Positions 17,450 to 26,160 of a DNA stretch of 64,000 nucleotides are shown here, in pieces. Numbering within the stretch: the first letter of the stretch is position 1; each line of letters opens with the position of its first letter. The notes under the pieces were generated by a model. The model worked only from the letters and a program-made list of their open reading frames with translations. It did no database searches and was not told the DNA's origin. Location of the stretch: assembly GCA_049889095.1 (NCBI GenBank), contig JBLJFK010000010.1; one strand, given 5' to 3'. The stretch is from Ewingella sp049889095. Lineage in GTDB: Bacteria > Pseudomonadota > Gammaproteobacteria > Enterobacterales > Enterobacteriaceae. The position numbers and the translations under genes were made by a program.

Positions 17450-18337
17450 ATGGACGCACAACGCACCCGGCAAGGCATTATTTTTGCTTTTATCGCCTAT
17501 CTTATCTGGGGCATTGCCCCGATCTATTTTAAGTTGATTAAACAAGTTCCCGCGGGCGAAATTCTCACTCACAGGGTGATCTGGTCGTTCTTCTTTATGC
17601 TGGTTTTACTGTCAGTTAGCCACCGCTGGGGAGACGTGCGTCAGGTGTTAAAAGTGCCGAAGAAGGTGGCGCTGTTGTTGTTGACGGCCACGGTGATTGG
17701 CGGCAACTGGCTGTTGTATATCTGGGCTATCAACAATAATCATCTGCTGGAAGCCAGCCTTGGCTACTTCATCAACCCGCTGGTTAACGTACTGTTGGGG
17801 ATGATATTTTTAGGTGAGCGTTTCCGCCTGATGCAATGGGTTGCCGTGGTGCTGGCGTTTATTGGCGTCGGTTATCAGGTGTGGGTATTTGGTTCAGTGC
17901 CGATGATTGCTCTGGGACTGTCGCTGAGTTTTGCGCTATACGGACTGTTGCGTAAACGCATCGGCGTAGAAGCCCAAACTGGCATGCTGATTGAAACCCT
18001 GTGGCTATTGCCGGTAGCGGCCATCTATTTGTTTTTCATCACCGACACCGTCACCAGTCATCTGCCAGCCAATCCATGGTCGCTGAATCTGCTGCTAATA
18101 GCGGCGGGGGTCATTACCACTATCCCACTGCTGTTTTTTACCGCCGCAACAGCACGCCTCAAACTCTCCACGCTGGGCTTTTTCCAATATCTTGCCCCAA
18201 CGCTGATGTTTATTCTGGCGGTGTTCTACGGTGAGAAAGTCAACGTATCACAGCTCATTACCTTCGGGTTTATCTGGGCCGGTTTGATCTGTTTCGTCAC
18301 TGACGCGCTTTACACTCAACACCGCCTAAGGCGTTGA
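17450..18337 (+). CDS. rarD: RarD, EamA-family ten-helix permease
   Basis: A 295-residue inner membrane protein of the drug/metabolite transporter superfamily with ten predicted helices in two EamA repeats. The conserved segment L-E-A-S-L-G-Y-F-I-N-P-L-V-N is near residue 102. It closely follows E. coli RarD, named for chloramphenicol sensitivity; the natural substrate is not settled. Its stop lies 12 bases inside the convergent AbrB-family gene. Confidence 0.9.
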   Translation: MDAQRTRQGIIFAFIAYLIWGIAPIYFKLIKQVPAGEILTHRVIWSFFFMLVLLSVSHRWGDVRQVLKVPKKVALLLLTATVIGGNWLLYIWAINNNHLLEASLGYFINPLVNVLLGMIFLGERFRLMQWVAVVLAFIGVGYQVWVFGSVPMIALGLSLSFALYGLLRKRIGVEAQTGMLIETLWLLPVAAIYLFFITDTVTSHLPANPWSLNLLLIAAGVITTIPLLFFTAATARLKLSTLGFFQYLAPTLMFILAVFYGEKVNVSQLITFGFIWAGLICFVTDALYTQHRLRR

Positions 18338-19393
18338 GGATGAAGGTCTGGCTCTGCGCGAAATGAACCTCGCCATGGCCGGACCGGTCACAATGATGGT
18401 CAGCAGACGCAACGTTTGCATTGCCATGACGAACCCTAAATTGACATCACTGCCTGCCGCAATGATCGCCACCGTATCCAGCCCACCCGGACTTGTCGCC
18501 AGATAAGCCGTCAGCATATCGACATGCAACACCTGTGTGAGAATCCACGCCATCCCGCCGCAAACCAGCATAAGCCCGAGAATTGATGCCACCATTTGTG
18601 GCAGCGTCTGCAATGCAAGCCTGAAAATGGGCCGGGTGAATCTTAATCCTACGCTCCAGCCAATCAGGGTATATGCCATCGCCAAAAGCCACTCCGGCAC
18701 CTGTAACGCCATGGTTCCGGTAGAGTGCAGCACCGCGCCAACCACAGCAGGTAGTAATAAGGCACCGGAAGGAATGCGCAGCCGGGGCCCAAGCCAGAAG
18801 CCTGCCAGCGCCAGCAGCAGCGTGGCGGCGAAACGCCAGTCAACCGGTGGAAACCAAATCACAGCCGCTGCCGCCGTCGCACCATCACCCAGGCTTATGC
18901 GCGCGACAAATGCAGCAGCCGTTGCCACAAACAACACCCGCAGATACTGCATGAAGGCCACCAGGCGCACATCGGCCCCGAAGTCTCCGGCCATCGCCAC
19001 CATCGCACTGGCACCGCCGGGGGAAGAGCCCCACGCGCCGGTCGGCCCAGGCAGGCTACTGAATTTCACCAGCAACCAACCTGACATGCCGCTTGCAAGA
19101 AGCGTAGCGACCAGTACCAGAAGAACCATCGGCCAGTCATTGAGCAATGGAGGCAAGATCGAAGGCGATAAACTCTGGGCAATCATGCAGCCAAGAATAC
19201 CTTGAGCAATTTTGAAGAAAACCGGCGCGATACGCACAGTTGCACCCAATAATCCCATCAGGACACCGACCATCATCGGCCCCAGCAGCAAAGCGGCCGG
19301 CACGTGAAATGCCTGAAAGAAGAAACCGAGGATCAGCGAAGCGATAACCAGCAACGACCACTGTCCCGAGGGAGCAATCCTTTCCATCAACAT
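18326..19393 (-). CDS. AbrB-family (COG3180) ten-helix membrane protein
   Basis: A 355-residue inner membrane protein with two homologous halves of about five helices each, each containing the glycine-rich A-T-S-P-G-G or S-S-P-G-G-A motif (residues around 130 and 310). This is the AbrB/Gly-Pro-Gly duplication family, sometimes annotated as ammonia monooxygenase or as putative aidB regulator. Its substrate is unknown. E. coli has a relative elsewhere on its chromosome but not between rarD and corA, so this placement is specific to this lineage or was inserted. The two first Met codons (19391-19393 and two codons on) are both possible starts. Confidence 0.8.
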   Translation of the reverse strand: MLMERIAPSGQWSLLVIASLILGFFFQAFHVPAALLLGPMMVGVLMGLLGATVRIAPVFFKIAQGILGCMIAQSLSPSILPPLLNDWPMVLLVLVATLLASGMSGWLLVKFSSLPGPTGAWGSSPGGASAMVAMAGDFGADVRLVAFMQYLRVLFVATAAAFVARISLGDGATAAAAVIWFPPVDWRFAATLLLALAGFWLGPRLRIPSGALLLPAVVGAVLHSTGTMALQVPEWLLAMAYTLIGWSVGLRFTRPIFRLALQTLPQMVASILGLMLVCGGMAWILTQVLHVDMLTAYLATSPGGLDTVAIIAAGSDVNLGFVMAMQTLRLLTIIVTGPAMARFISRRARPSSSTP

Positions 19394-19486
19394 AATTTAA
19401 TTCTGCATCAGCACAAGCGGAGGCACATTTTTAACATAGTTTGAACATCGCAGGGAAATCTGGCGGGATAAACAGGCACAAGGAGT

Positions 19487-19518
19487 CTGCTGGCATAGGT
19501 TCACAACCATGCCAGCAG
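19487..19518 (-). terminator. Long stem-loop after corA
   Basis: The stem CTGCTGGCAT/ATGCCAGCAG encloses a second small stem GGTT/AACC. It lies nine bases past the corA stop. There is no T-run, so it may be an mRNA 3' stabiliser or Rho-linked end rather than a classical terminator. Confidence 0.45.
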
Positions 19519-19527
19519 GATTAACGC

Positions 19528-20490
19528 TTAAAGCCAATTCTTGCGTTTGAAGTACAGATAAGGTGCCAAACCGGCTAAGATCATCAGGCCAATCGCAGCC
19601 GGGTAACCAAAGGTAAGATCCAGCTCAGGCATAAACTTGAAGTTCATGCCGTAGCTAGATGCCACCAGCGTTGGCGGCAGGAAGACCACAGACACTACCG
19701 AGAATATCTTGATAATGCGGTTCTGTTCGATGTTAATGAAACCCATCGCCGCTTGCATCAGGAAGTTAACCTTCTGAAACAGCGATTCGTTATGCGGCAG
19801 CAGCGATTCGATATCGCGCAACACTTCTCGCGCCTGTTCAAGCTGGCTGCCGGGTAAACGGGCCTTGCGTACCAAAAAGTTCAGGGCGCGCTGGGTATCC
19901 ATCAGACACAGACGCACTTTCCAGCCAACATCTTCGAGCTCCGCCAGCGTGGATAACGCGGCATCATATTCGTCACCCTGCTGACCTTCCATGATCACCC
20001 GGCTGAGTTTTTCCAGGTCACTGTAGATATTTTCAATTTCATCCGCCAGCTGTTCGATTTTGGTTTCGAACAGATCCAGCAGCAGTTCATAGGCATTACC
20101 GTCCACCAGCGTCTGGTTTCTGGCACGCATACGGTAGAGACGAAATGCCGGTAGTTCGCGCTCACGCAGCGTATAAAGGCGGCCTTCACGGATAGTAAAT
20201 GCCACGGTGCTATTGCCCGCGTGGTCTTCCGCATCTTCAAAATAGAAAAAGGAGTGAATGTGCAGGCCATCTTCGTCTTCGAAGAAACGGGCCGACGCTT
20301 CGATATCATCCAGTTCCGGACGCGTTGCCAGGCTCTGGCCTAACTCACATTGAACACGCTCACGTTCCTGTTCATCTGGCTCAATCAGGTCGACCCATAA
20401 CGACGTTTTCAGATCGTCGGTTTCGGCTTCAGATTCGTCCAGCTCCAGGCGGGATAAGCGGCTGTTCTCTAATTTAAAAGCACTCAGCAT
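19528..20490 (-). CDS. corA: Magnesium/cobalt/nickel channel CorA
   Basis: A 320-residue channel protein. A large cytosolic alpha/beta domain is followed by long helices and two C-terminal membrane helices. The selectivity motif Y-G-M-N-F lies between them and the C-terminus ends in basic residues (F-K-R-K-N-W). It forms homopentamers that bring in Mg2+. I chose the ATG at 20490 (M-L-S-A-F-K), with a GGGAGAA ribosome site; an extension to 20538 is open but unlike the family. The leader upstream carries a short open frame and hairpins (see 20601-20729). Confidence 0.95.
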   Translation of the reverse strand: MLSAFKLENSRLSRLELDESEAETDDLKTSLWVDLIEPDEQERERVQCELGQSLATRPELDDIEASARFFEDEDGLHIHSFFYFEDAEDHAGNSTVAFTIREGRLYTLRERELPAFRLYRMRARNQTLVDGNAYELLLDLFETKIEQLADEIENIYSDLEKLSRVIMEGQQGDEYDAALSTLAELEDVGWKVRLCLMDTQRALNFLVRKARLPGSQLEQAREVLRDIESLLPHNESLFQKVNFLMQAAMGFINIEQNRIIKIFSVVSVVFLPPTLVASSYGMNFKFMPELDLTFGYPAAIGLMILAGLAPYLYFKRKNWL

Positions 20491-20600
20491 GTGCCCGTTC
20501 TCCCAAAGGTGACAGGTATGGACAACGCGTTGAAGCACAGGAAAACACAGGGTGAAAAAGTGTCACCGGCATGTTTCAGACCAAATTCAGATCCGACTCA

Positions 20601-20661
20601 CAGCGACAGAACGGGGGTCGCTGACAACCACTAAGGCCATCAGGAACGAGGATAGCCTTAG
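20601..20661 (-). promoter_or_regulatory. Two leader hairpins upstream of corA
   Basis: On the corA mRNA, a perfect seven-base stem CTAAGGC/GCCTTAG (arms at 20655-20661 and 20631-20637) begins at the stop codon of the short leader frame. A second perfect stem CAGCGAC/GTCGCTG follows (arms at 20617-20623 and 20601-20607). A leader frame overlapping the first of two hairpins is what a translation-sensitive regulatory leader looks like. Salmonella corA is known to have a leader with a short frame, corL, that couples translation to Rho-dependent termination. The link to that mechanism is inferred. Confidence 0.5.
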
Positions 20662-20729
20662 AAGTGGTACCTGAAGAACAGGTTATCGAGCCAGTATCTA
20701 CTGGGTGTGTCCAAGGCGAAGGTCCTCAT
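20658..20729 (-). CDS. Candidate corA leader peptide (CorL-like), 23 residues
   Basis: An ATG at 20727-20729 opens a 23-codon frame. The peptide begins M-R-T-F-A-L-D-T-P-S and is rich in aromatic residues towards its end (Y-W-L-D-N-L-F-F). The stop TAA at 20658-20660 sits inside the left arm of a perfect hairpin. It starts about 240 bases upstream of corA, in a leader with no other gene. There is no strong ribosome site, so translation is uncertain. I do not recall the Salmonella CorL sequence well enough to claim homology. Confidence 0.45.
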   Translation of the reverse strand: MRTFALDTPSRYWLDNLFFRYHF

Positions 20730-20922
20730 TGATATTAGTGCGCGCATGTTACGCCGAGAAGAAAAACAGTGTCAACTACCAACAAAAGTAATCCCGTAAC
20801 ATTTACGCATAATATTCAGGCTATCGCGATAACCAACACAGACTTATATGCCGCCGATTTTTTGGCTACACTCGACGGCATTGATTCTGCCCTTTTTCGG
20901 CGCGTGCCGCACAGGAACTCCG

Positions 20923-21399
20923 ATGATTAAACAGATTAACCAAGACATGATGTGCGAACTGATAACCCAGGCCGCCAATTCACCCCGCCTGCGTCAGAAC
21001 CTGAATATGCATCCGACTCCGGAAGATGACGTGCAGCGTCTGGCGATTGCCATGGAACCCGGCACTTACGTGCGCGTGCATCGCCATCCGCACACCTGGG
21101 AGATGCTCACCGCGCTACGCGGACGCTTTCTGGTGCTGATTTATGATGCCGCAGGCAAAGTCACCGACCGCCTGTGGCTGGGCGCAGAAACCCGCCTGCT
21201 GGAGATCCCCGCCAACAGCTGGCACAGCGTGTTATCGCTCGACGAAGGTGGCGTGATTTTTGAAGTGAAATGCGGCGCCTACCAACCCGTAACCGAACAG
21301 GATTATCTGCCAGGTACCCCGCCGGAAGGCGGAGAAGGCGTGAAGGAAACGCTGGAATGGTATGCGAAAGCGGAAGTCGGTGAGGTTTTCGCCCTTTAA
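20923..21399 (+). CDS. WbuC-family cupin metalloprotein
   Basis: A 158-residue single-domain cupin. The metal motif lies in the block R-V-H-R-H-P-H-T-W-E-M near residues 46-56 (several His and a Glu), with the partner His in N-S-W-H-S near residue 105. Members of this family are often found in O-antigen clusters as WbuC, where function is not established; this copy stands alone. I chose the ATG at 20923 with an AGGAACT ribosome site; an open frame extends to 20848. It converges with uvrD. Confidence 0.75.
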   Translation: MIKQINQDMMCELITQAANSPRLRQNLNMHPTPEDDVQRLAIAMEPGTYVRVHRHPHTWEMLTALRGRFLVLIYDAAGKVTDRLWLGAETRLLEIPANSWHSVLSLDEGGVIFEVKCGAYQPVTEQDYLPGTPPEGGEGVKETLEWYAKAEVGEVFAL

Positions 21400-21449
21400 T
21401 ACACCGTGGTGCAAGCGTCAGCGGCTTAGGGCTTCTGAGTGCGGACAGC

Positions 21450-21570
21450 GCGGAGCAACCGGAGCGTACTAAAGTACGTGAGGATTATTCACTACGTTCA
21501 CCCATACGGGCCGCCTTCAAAGGCGTTCAAAAGTGCTCACACTTTTGTGCGAGCACTGCCCAAGCTCAAA
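21450..21570. repeat. ERIC-like intergenic palindromic repeat and hairpin
   Basis: The core GGAGCGTACTAAAGTACG contains the perfect palindrome CGTACT-AA-AGTACG (21465-21478). In layout it resembles the centre of the enterobacterial ERIC element. It is followed by the strong hairpin AGTGCTC...GAGCACT (21532-21557). The element sits in the gap between the convergent cupin gene and uvrD, where such elements are usually found, and the hairpin may end both transcripts. I did not see a second full copy in the window. Confidence 0.5.
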
Positions 21571-21582
21571 AGCACCAGTAAG

Positions 21583-23748
21583 CTAGCTTGCGGCTTCGAG
21601 TCTGGCGTAGGCCGCGACCAGCCACTTGATCCCCTCGCCGGGGAAAGCCACTTGCAGACGGCTATGTTCGCCACTGCCTTCCATATTCACGATGGTGCCT
21701 TCACCAAATTTCGGATGGACCACGCGCTGGCCGAGGGTGAATCCGGTGTCGCTGGTATTGATCGGCGTGCCCATGCGTTTATGACTGACCGGCCGTGACA
21801 CACTGGCGCGCAGGCGAACTTCTTCGACACAGTTCTCCGGTAATTCACCGACAAAGCGTGAAGGCTTGTGGTAAACCTCTTTGCCGTACAGGCGGCGGGT
21901 TTCAGCGTAGGTCAGGGTCAGTTTTTGCATCGCACGCGTCACGCCAACGTAGGCCAGACGGCGCTCTTCTTCCAGACGGCCGCCTTCGTCGAGTGACATC
22001 TGGCTCGGGAACATCCCCTCTTCCATACCGACAATGAACACCTGCGGGAACTCCAGCCCTTTAGCCGAGTGCAGCGTCATCAGCTGAGCCGCATCCTGAT
22101 TGGCATCCGCCTGCCCTTCACCCGCTTCCAGCGCGGCGTGGGACAGGAAGGCCTGGAGTGGCATCAGATCCTGATCTTCGTCCTGATAGCTGAACTGCCG
22201 TGTCGCCGTCACCAGTTCCTCAAGGTTTTCGATACGCGCCTGACCTTTCTCGCCTTTTTCCTGCTCATACATCATAAACAGGCCGGAGTCTTTAATGACC
22301 CGGTCAGTCTGAACGTGCAGCGACATATCAGCAGTTTCATGCGCCAGCGCATCCACCAGCTCGCAAAATCGTTGCAATGACGATGCCGCCCGGCCCGCCA
22401 GCACTTTATCCTGCAACAGCGCACGCGTAGCCTGCCACATGGTCATTTGCCGGTCACGTGCCGTCTGACGCACCACGTCGAGTGTACGATCGCCAATGCC
22501 GCGCGTCGGCGTATTCACCACGCGCTCGAAAGCAGCATCGTCATTGCGGTTGGCCATCAGGCGCAGGTAAGCCAGCGCATCTCTAATTTCCTGGCGTTCA
22601 AAGAAGCGCTGCCCACCGTAAATACGGTACGGCATGGCCATCTGTAATAACGCTTCTTCCAGCACACGCGACTGGGCGTTGCTACGGTATAAAATCGCAC
22701 AATCTTTCAGTGCGCCACCGTTGTCCTGCCAGGCTTTGATGCGATTGACTACAAAGCGTGACTCATCGAGTTCATTGAACGCGCAGTAGAGCGAAATCGG
22801 TTCGCCTTCAACCCCTTCGGTCCACAGATTTTTCCCCATACGGCCACTGTTATTCGCGATCAGCGCGTTGGCGGCGGTCAGAATGGTGCTGGTGGAGCGG
22901 TAGTTCTGCTCCAGGCGAATGGTGTGCGCATTGGGGAAGTCTTTCAGGAATCGCTGAATGTTTTCGACCTGGGCGCCGCGCCAGCCGTAGATCGACTGGT
23001 CATCGTCACCGACAATCATCACATTATTGTTGTTGCCCGCCAGCAGACGGATCCACGCGTACTGAATACTGTTGGTATCCTGAAACTCGTCCACCATCAG
23101 GTTGGTAAAGCGGTCGCGGTAATGCTGCAGAATATGCGGTTTGTTCAGCCACAACTCATGGGCGCGCAGCAGCAGTTCAGCAAAATCCACCAGCCCGGCA
23201 CGGTCGCAGGCCTCCTGATAGGCCTGATAGATGCGCAACCACGTGGCTTCCACTGGGTTGTTATAGGTTTCAACGTGTTGCGGACGAAGACCTTCGTCTT
23301 TTTTTCCATTGACGTACCACATCGCCTGACGCGGTGGCCACTGTTTGTCGTCGATATTCAGCGCCTTGACAATACGCTTGAGTAGACGCAGTTGGTCATC
23401 ACTGTCGAGGATCTGAAAGTCCTGCGGCAGTTTAGCGTCAAGGTGATGGGCGCGCAGCAGGCGATGCGCAAGACCGTGGAAAGTACCAATCCACATGCCG
23501 CCCTGGCTGGTCCCTATCAGATGGTCAATACGGTGGCGCATTTCCGCCGCCGCTTTGTTGGTAAAGGTCACCGCCATGATGGAATACGGCGAGCAGTTTT
23601 CTACCGACAGAAGCCAGGCAATACGATGAACCAGGACGCGGGTTTTGCCACTGCCTGCTCCTGCCAGCACCAACAGATTGCTGCGTGGCGCGGCCACGGC
23701 TTCACGTTGTTTTTCATTCAGGCTGTCGAGCAGGTCAGAAACGTCCAT
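21583..23748 (-). CDS. uvrD: DNA helicase II, UvrD
   Basis: A 721-residue superfamily 1A helicase, 3'-5', used in nucleotide excision and mismatch repair. Walker A (G-A-G-S-G-K-T-R) is near residue 30, Walker B V-D-E-F-Q-D near 220, then G-D-D-D-Q-S-I-Y-G-W-R-G-A, the N-Y-R-S motif and the late V-A-Y-V-G-V-T-R-A motif. The C-terminal tail carries the Tudor-like K-F-G-E-G-T-I segment. I chose the ATG at 23748; a GTG two codons earlier is open. A LexA box lies 49 bases upstream, so it belongs to the SOS regulon as in E. coli. Confidence 0.97.
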   Translation of the reverse strand: MDVSDLLDSLNEKQREAVAAPRSNLLVLAGAGSGKTRVLVHRIAWLLSVENCSPYSIMAVTFTNKAAAEMRHRIDHLIGTSQGGMWIGTFHGLAHRLLRAHHLDAKLPQDFQILDSDDQLRLLKRIVKALNIDDKQWPPRQAMWYVNGKKDEGLRPQHVETYNNPVEATWLRIYQAYQEACDRAGLVDFAELLLRAHELWLNKPHILQHYRDRFTNLMVDEFQDTNSIQYAWIRLLAGNNNNVMIVGDDDQSIYGWRGAQVENIQRFLKDFPNAHTIRLEQNYRSTSTILTAANALIANNSGRMGKNLWTEGVEGEPISLYCAFNELDESRFVVNRIKAWQDNGGALKDCAILYRSNAQSRVLEEALLQMAMPYRIYGGQRFFERQEIRDALAYLRLMANRNDDAAFERVVNTPTRGIGDRTLDVVRQTARDRQMTMWQATRALLQDKVLAGRAASSLQRFCELVDALAHETADMSLHVQTDRVIKDSGLFMMYEQEKGEKGQARIENLEELVTATRQFSYQDEDQDLMPLQAFLSHAALEAGEGQADANQDAAQLMTLHSAKGLEFPQVFIVGMEEGMFPSQMSLDEGGRLEEERRLAYVGVTRAMQKLTLTYAETRRLYGKEVYHKPSRFVGELPENCVEEVRLRASVSRPVSHKRMGTPINTSDTGFTLGQRVVHPKFGEGTIVNMEGSGEHSRLQVAFPGEGIKWLVAAYARLEAAS

Positions 23749-23796
23749 AGGCACCGTTGGTCTGGAAGAGAAAAACGCCCAACGGACGCTTTTCTA

Positions 23797-23812
23797 CTGT
23801 GAATTTATACAG
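23797..23812 (-). promoter_or_regulatory. LexA (SOS) box upstream of uvrD
   Basis: CTGTGAATTTATACAG fits the LexA consensus CTGT-N8-ACAG exactly and lies about 50 bases upstream of the uvrD start. E. coli uvrD is a known LexA target with a box at the same place. Confidence 0.88.
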
Positions 23813-23825
23813 AGAATGACGGGGA

Positions 23826-24542
23826 TTATAGCAATGCTGTCAGCGATGCCAACTGCGAAATCTCAATATGCGGTAACAGGCGAGCATCTTTGAGATGCAT
23901 CAGGTTGCCTTCACGCAGGTTTATCCAGCATGACTGCATACCGCACGCAACAGAACCGGCCACGTCGGTGGTGAGGTCATCCCCCACGTGCAGGATATGT
24001 TCGAGCGGTAAATCCAGTTTCAGCGCCGCCTTTTTATACATGTCAGCATACGGCTTGGCACGACCATGTTGGCCTGCTCTCAGGGTGAACTGGAAGTACT
24101 GAGATAAATCGCAGGCATGGGGATCCGCATTACCATTGGTGATGGCCACCAGCGGCCAGCGTTCAGCCAGCGCGGCCAACGCATCATGGTTTTCCTGTGG
24201 AACATAAATCTTGCTGCGCCAGTAGGCGAAGGTTTCCATCGCAGCTTTCGTGCCATACTTCGCATCGTCATCACTCAGACCCGCGCGGGTCATCGCCAGT
24301 TGCACCGCCTGACGACGCCACTCGGTGACATCGTGGTAAATCTCGGTATCCTGCGTGAGTAATTCTGCGCGCACAAGACGGATGACGTCTCCCGACAGGT
24401 CGGCCAGTGCCGGATGAAACCCCTGAATAAACTTCAGTGTTTCAGTATCAGTACGACGGATAACATCATGGTTGTCGTACAGCGTGTCGTCTAAATCGAA
24501 GGTGATCGCTTCAATACGTTTCAGCGGTCGATAGAACTTCAT
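23826..24542 (-). CDS. yigB: YigB, HAD-family FMN phosphatase
   Basis: A 238-residue HAD hydrolase with motif I D-L-D-D-T-L near residue 16, the Thr-containing motif II (A-I-T-N-G-N) and the late motif H-V-G-D-D-L-T-T-D-V. E. coli YigB dephosphorylates FMN to riboflavin. It overlaps the stop of xerC by one base (TGATG), so the two are translated together, as in the E. coli dapF-yigA-xerC-yigB cluster. Confidence 0.92.
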   Translation of the reverse strand: MKFYRPLKRIEAITFDLDDTLYDNHDVIRRTDTETLKFIQGFHPALADLSGDVIRLVRAELLTQDTEIYHDVTEWRRQAVQLAMTRAGLSDDDAKYGTKAAMETFAYWRSKIYVPQENHDALAALAERWPLVAITNGNADPHACDLSQYFQFTLRAGQHGRAKPYADMYKKAALKLDLPLEHILHVGDDLTTDVAGSVACGMQSCWINLREGNLMHLKDARLLPHIEISQLASLTALL

Positions 24543-25453
24543 CAGGATTTTCCTCGTTTGGCTCGTGGATGCGCGGCATCGTACACCGACGCCAAATGCT
24601 GAAAGTCTAAGCTGGTGTAAATTTGCGTGGTCGACAAGCTGGAGTGGCCTAACAGTTCTTGAACGCCACGGAGGTCACCACTCGACTCAAGCACGTGAGT
24701 GGCAAAGGAGTGCCGCAGTTTATGCGGATGAATATGGCTGTTAACCCCTTGCTTGACGCCCCATTCGGCAAAGCGTTTCTGCACATTACGCGCGGAAATC
24801 CGCTTCCCTTGATTGGATAAAAACATCGCATCATCCTGAGGGGCATAATCCAGACGAAGGGCCAACCATTTTTCCAGCCAGACCACGGCAGTCCGGCCAA
24901 TGGGCAATCGTCGCTCCTTGCTGCCTTTCCCCACCACCCAAACCTCACCCGCGAGCATATCGACATGTTTGATATCAATGCCGACCAGCTCTGACAGGCG
25001 CAAACCCGCTCCGTACATCACTTCCAACATCGCACGATCGCGTATTGCAAGGGGGTCGCTGGGGTCGATATCAAGGAGTTTGTCGACTTCGTCAACATCA
25101 AGATTCTTGGGCAGATGCTTATTCATTCGCGGCGTGGAGATACCCTTGGCGGGATTCACGTCGAGCATTCCCTGGCTCACTTGCCAGTCAAGGAAACTGC
25201 GCAATGCCGACATGCGTAAAGCAAGACTGGTTTCCCCTTGTCCGGCGCGTTTACTTTTTGACAGTAACATCCGCACCTTTGGGGCATCCAGTTGACGCCA
25301 ATGAGTAATACCGATTTCACCGGCCATGCCGATAATGACGTCGAGCTGACGTTGGTAGCTACTGGAGGTTAGCGGGCTAAGCTGGCGCTCAACGCGCAGG
25401 TAACGTAAAAATGCCTCGACCGCTGGATTCAGTGGCGAGTCAGCGCGACTCAT
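24542..25453 (-). CDS. xerC: Site-specific tyrosine recombinase XerC
   Basis: A 303-residue recombinase that, with XerD, resolves chromosome dimers at dif. An N-terminal SAM-like core-binding domain precedes the catalytic domain. All catalytic residues are present in order: Arg in G-A-G-L-R-L-S-E, Lys in G-K-G-S-K-E-R, His and Arg in H-K-L-R-H-S, His in L-G-H-S-S and Tyr in Q-I-Y. I chose the ATG at 25453, which overlaps the yigA stop by four bases; five more codons upstream are open but unlike the family. Confidence 0.96.
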   Translation of the reverse strand: MSRADSPLNPAVEAFLRYLRVERQLSPLTSSSYQRQLDVIIGMAGEIGITHWRQLDAPKVRMLLSKSKRAGQGETSLALRMSALRSFLDWQVSQGMLDVNPAKGISTPRMNKHLPKNLDVDEVDKLLDIDPSDPLAIRDRAMLEVMYGAGLRLSELVGIDIKHVDMLAGEVWVVGKGSKERRLPIGRTAVVWLEKWLALRLDYAPQDDAMFLSNQGKRISARNVQKRFAEWGVKQGVNSHIHPHKLRHSFATHVLESSGDLRGVQELLGHSSLSTTQIYTSLDFQHLASVYDAAHPRAKRGKS

Positions 25454-26160
25454 GCCCGTTCGATCCAACGTTCCAATAAACCGGGCAGCATCTTCGCCAG
25501 TTGGTTGAGCATCACGGTGCCCATCCCCGGCTGATAGTGTTGCACGTCGCGACTGCTGAAAATCAGCATGCCCAGCTCGCCGTTTTCGCCCATCAATGAA
25601 AGCGCGACGGAGCCAACGGCTTTGGCCTGCGGTAATACCAACAACAATTCGGGGCCGTTTAGGCTGCCGAGAAAATGATGGGTGTCGCCAAGACGCTGAA
25701 TGCGTAGCGACTCAAATGCACTGCGGTTGAGTGCCAGATGAGTAAAGTCCGACGGCGCACCAATGCGCCAGCTTTCGCTGAACAGACGGACGCTGGCACC
25801 CGCCAGCCCAAGACCGCGCGCCCAGCGTTGCAGGCGGTTAAGCATATCCTGCAAGCTACTGGCTGCGGCCAGCGTGGCCTGCAACTCGATCAAACGTCCG
25901 AACAGAGCTTCATTAACGGAAGCCTGCTCCATCAGCAAGGTGATCTCTTCTTCTAACTGACCAATCTGATTACGCTGGCGGCCTAATTGCCACTCCACCA
26001 GCGAAATGCTGCCTTTCACCGGGTGCGGTACGTGCATTTGTTCAACGCTGCGCGCATTACGAATGAAGAAATCTGGGTTTTGCAGCAGATATTGCAGCAC
26101 GCTATCGTCGTCAAGCGCGATGGCAACAGCTGCGTCCAACTGGTCGTCAAGATTGTTCAT
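25450..26160 (-). CDS. yigA: YigA, DUF484 family GAF-like protein
   Basis: A 236-residue cytosolic protein of the DUF484 family, which has an N-terminal helix, a coiled coil (about 60-95) and a GAF-like domain (about 100-230). Its molecular role is not established. It overlaps dapF by four bases at its start and xerC by four at its stop, the conserved arrangement of this operon. The segment Q-N-P-D-F-F near residue 27 is typical of the family. Confidence 0.88.
   Translation of the reverse strand: MNNLDDQLDAAVAIALDDDSVLQYLLQNPDFFIRNARSVEQMHVPHPVKGSISLVEWQLGRQRNQIGQLEEEITLLMEQASVNEALFGRLIELQATLAAASSLQDMLNRLQRWARGLGLAGASVRLFSESWRIGAPSDFTHLALNRSAFESLRIQRLGDTHHFLGSLNGPELLLVLPQAKAVGSVALSLMGENGELGMLIFSSRDVQHYQPGMGTVMLNQLAKMLPGLLERWIERA

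Noticed and set aside
18537..19205. 222-codon plus-strand frame
   Set aside because: Antisense to the AbrB-family gene; composition (many Ala, Ser, Pro, Thr) is typical of a reverse-strand shadow.
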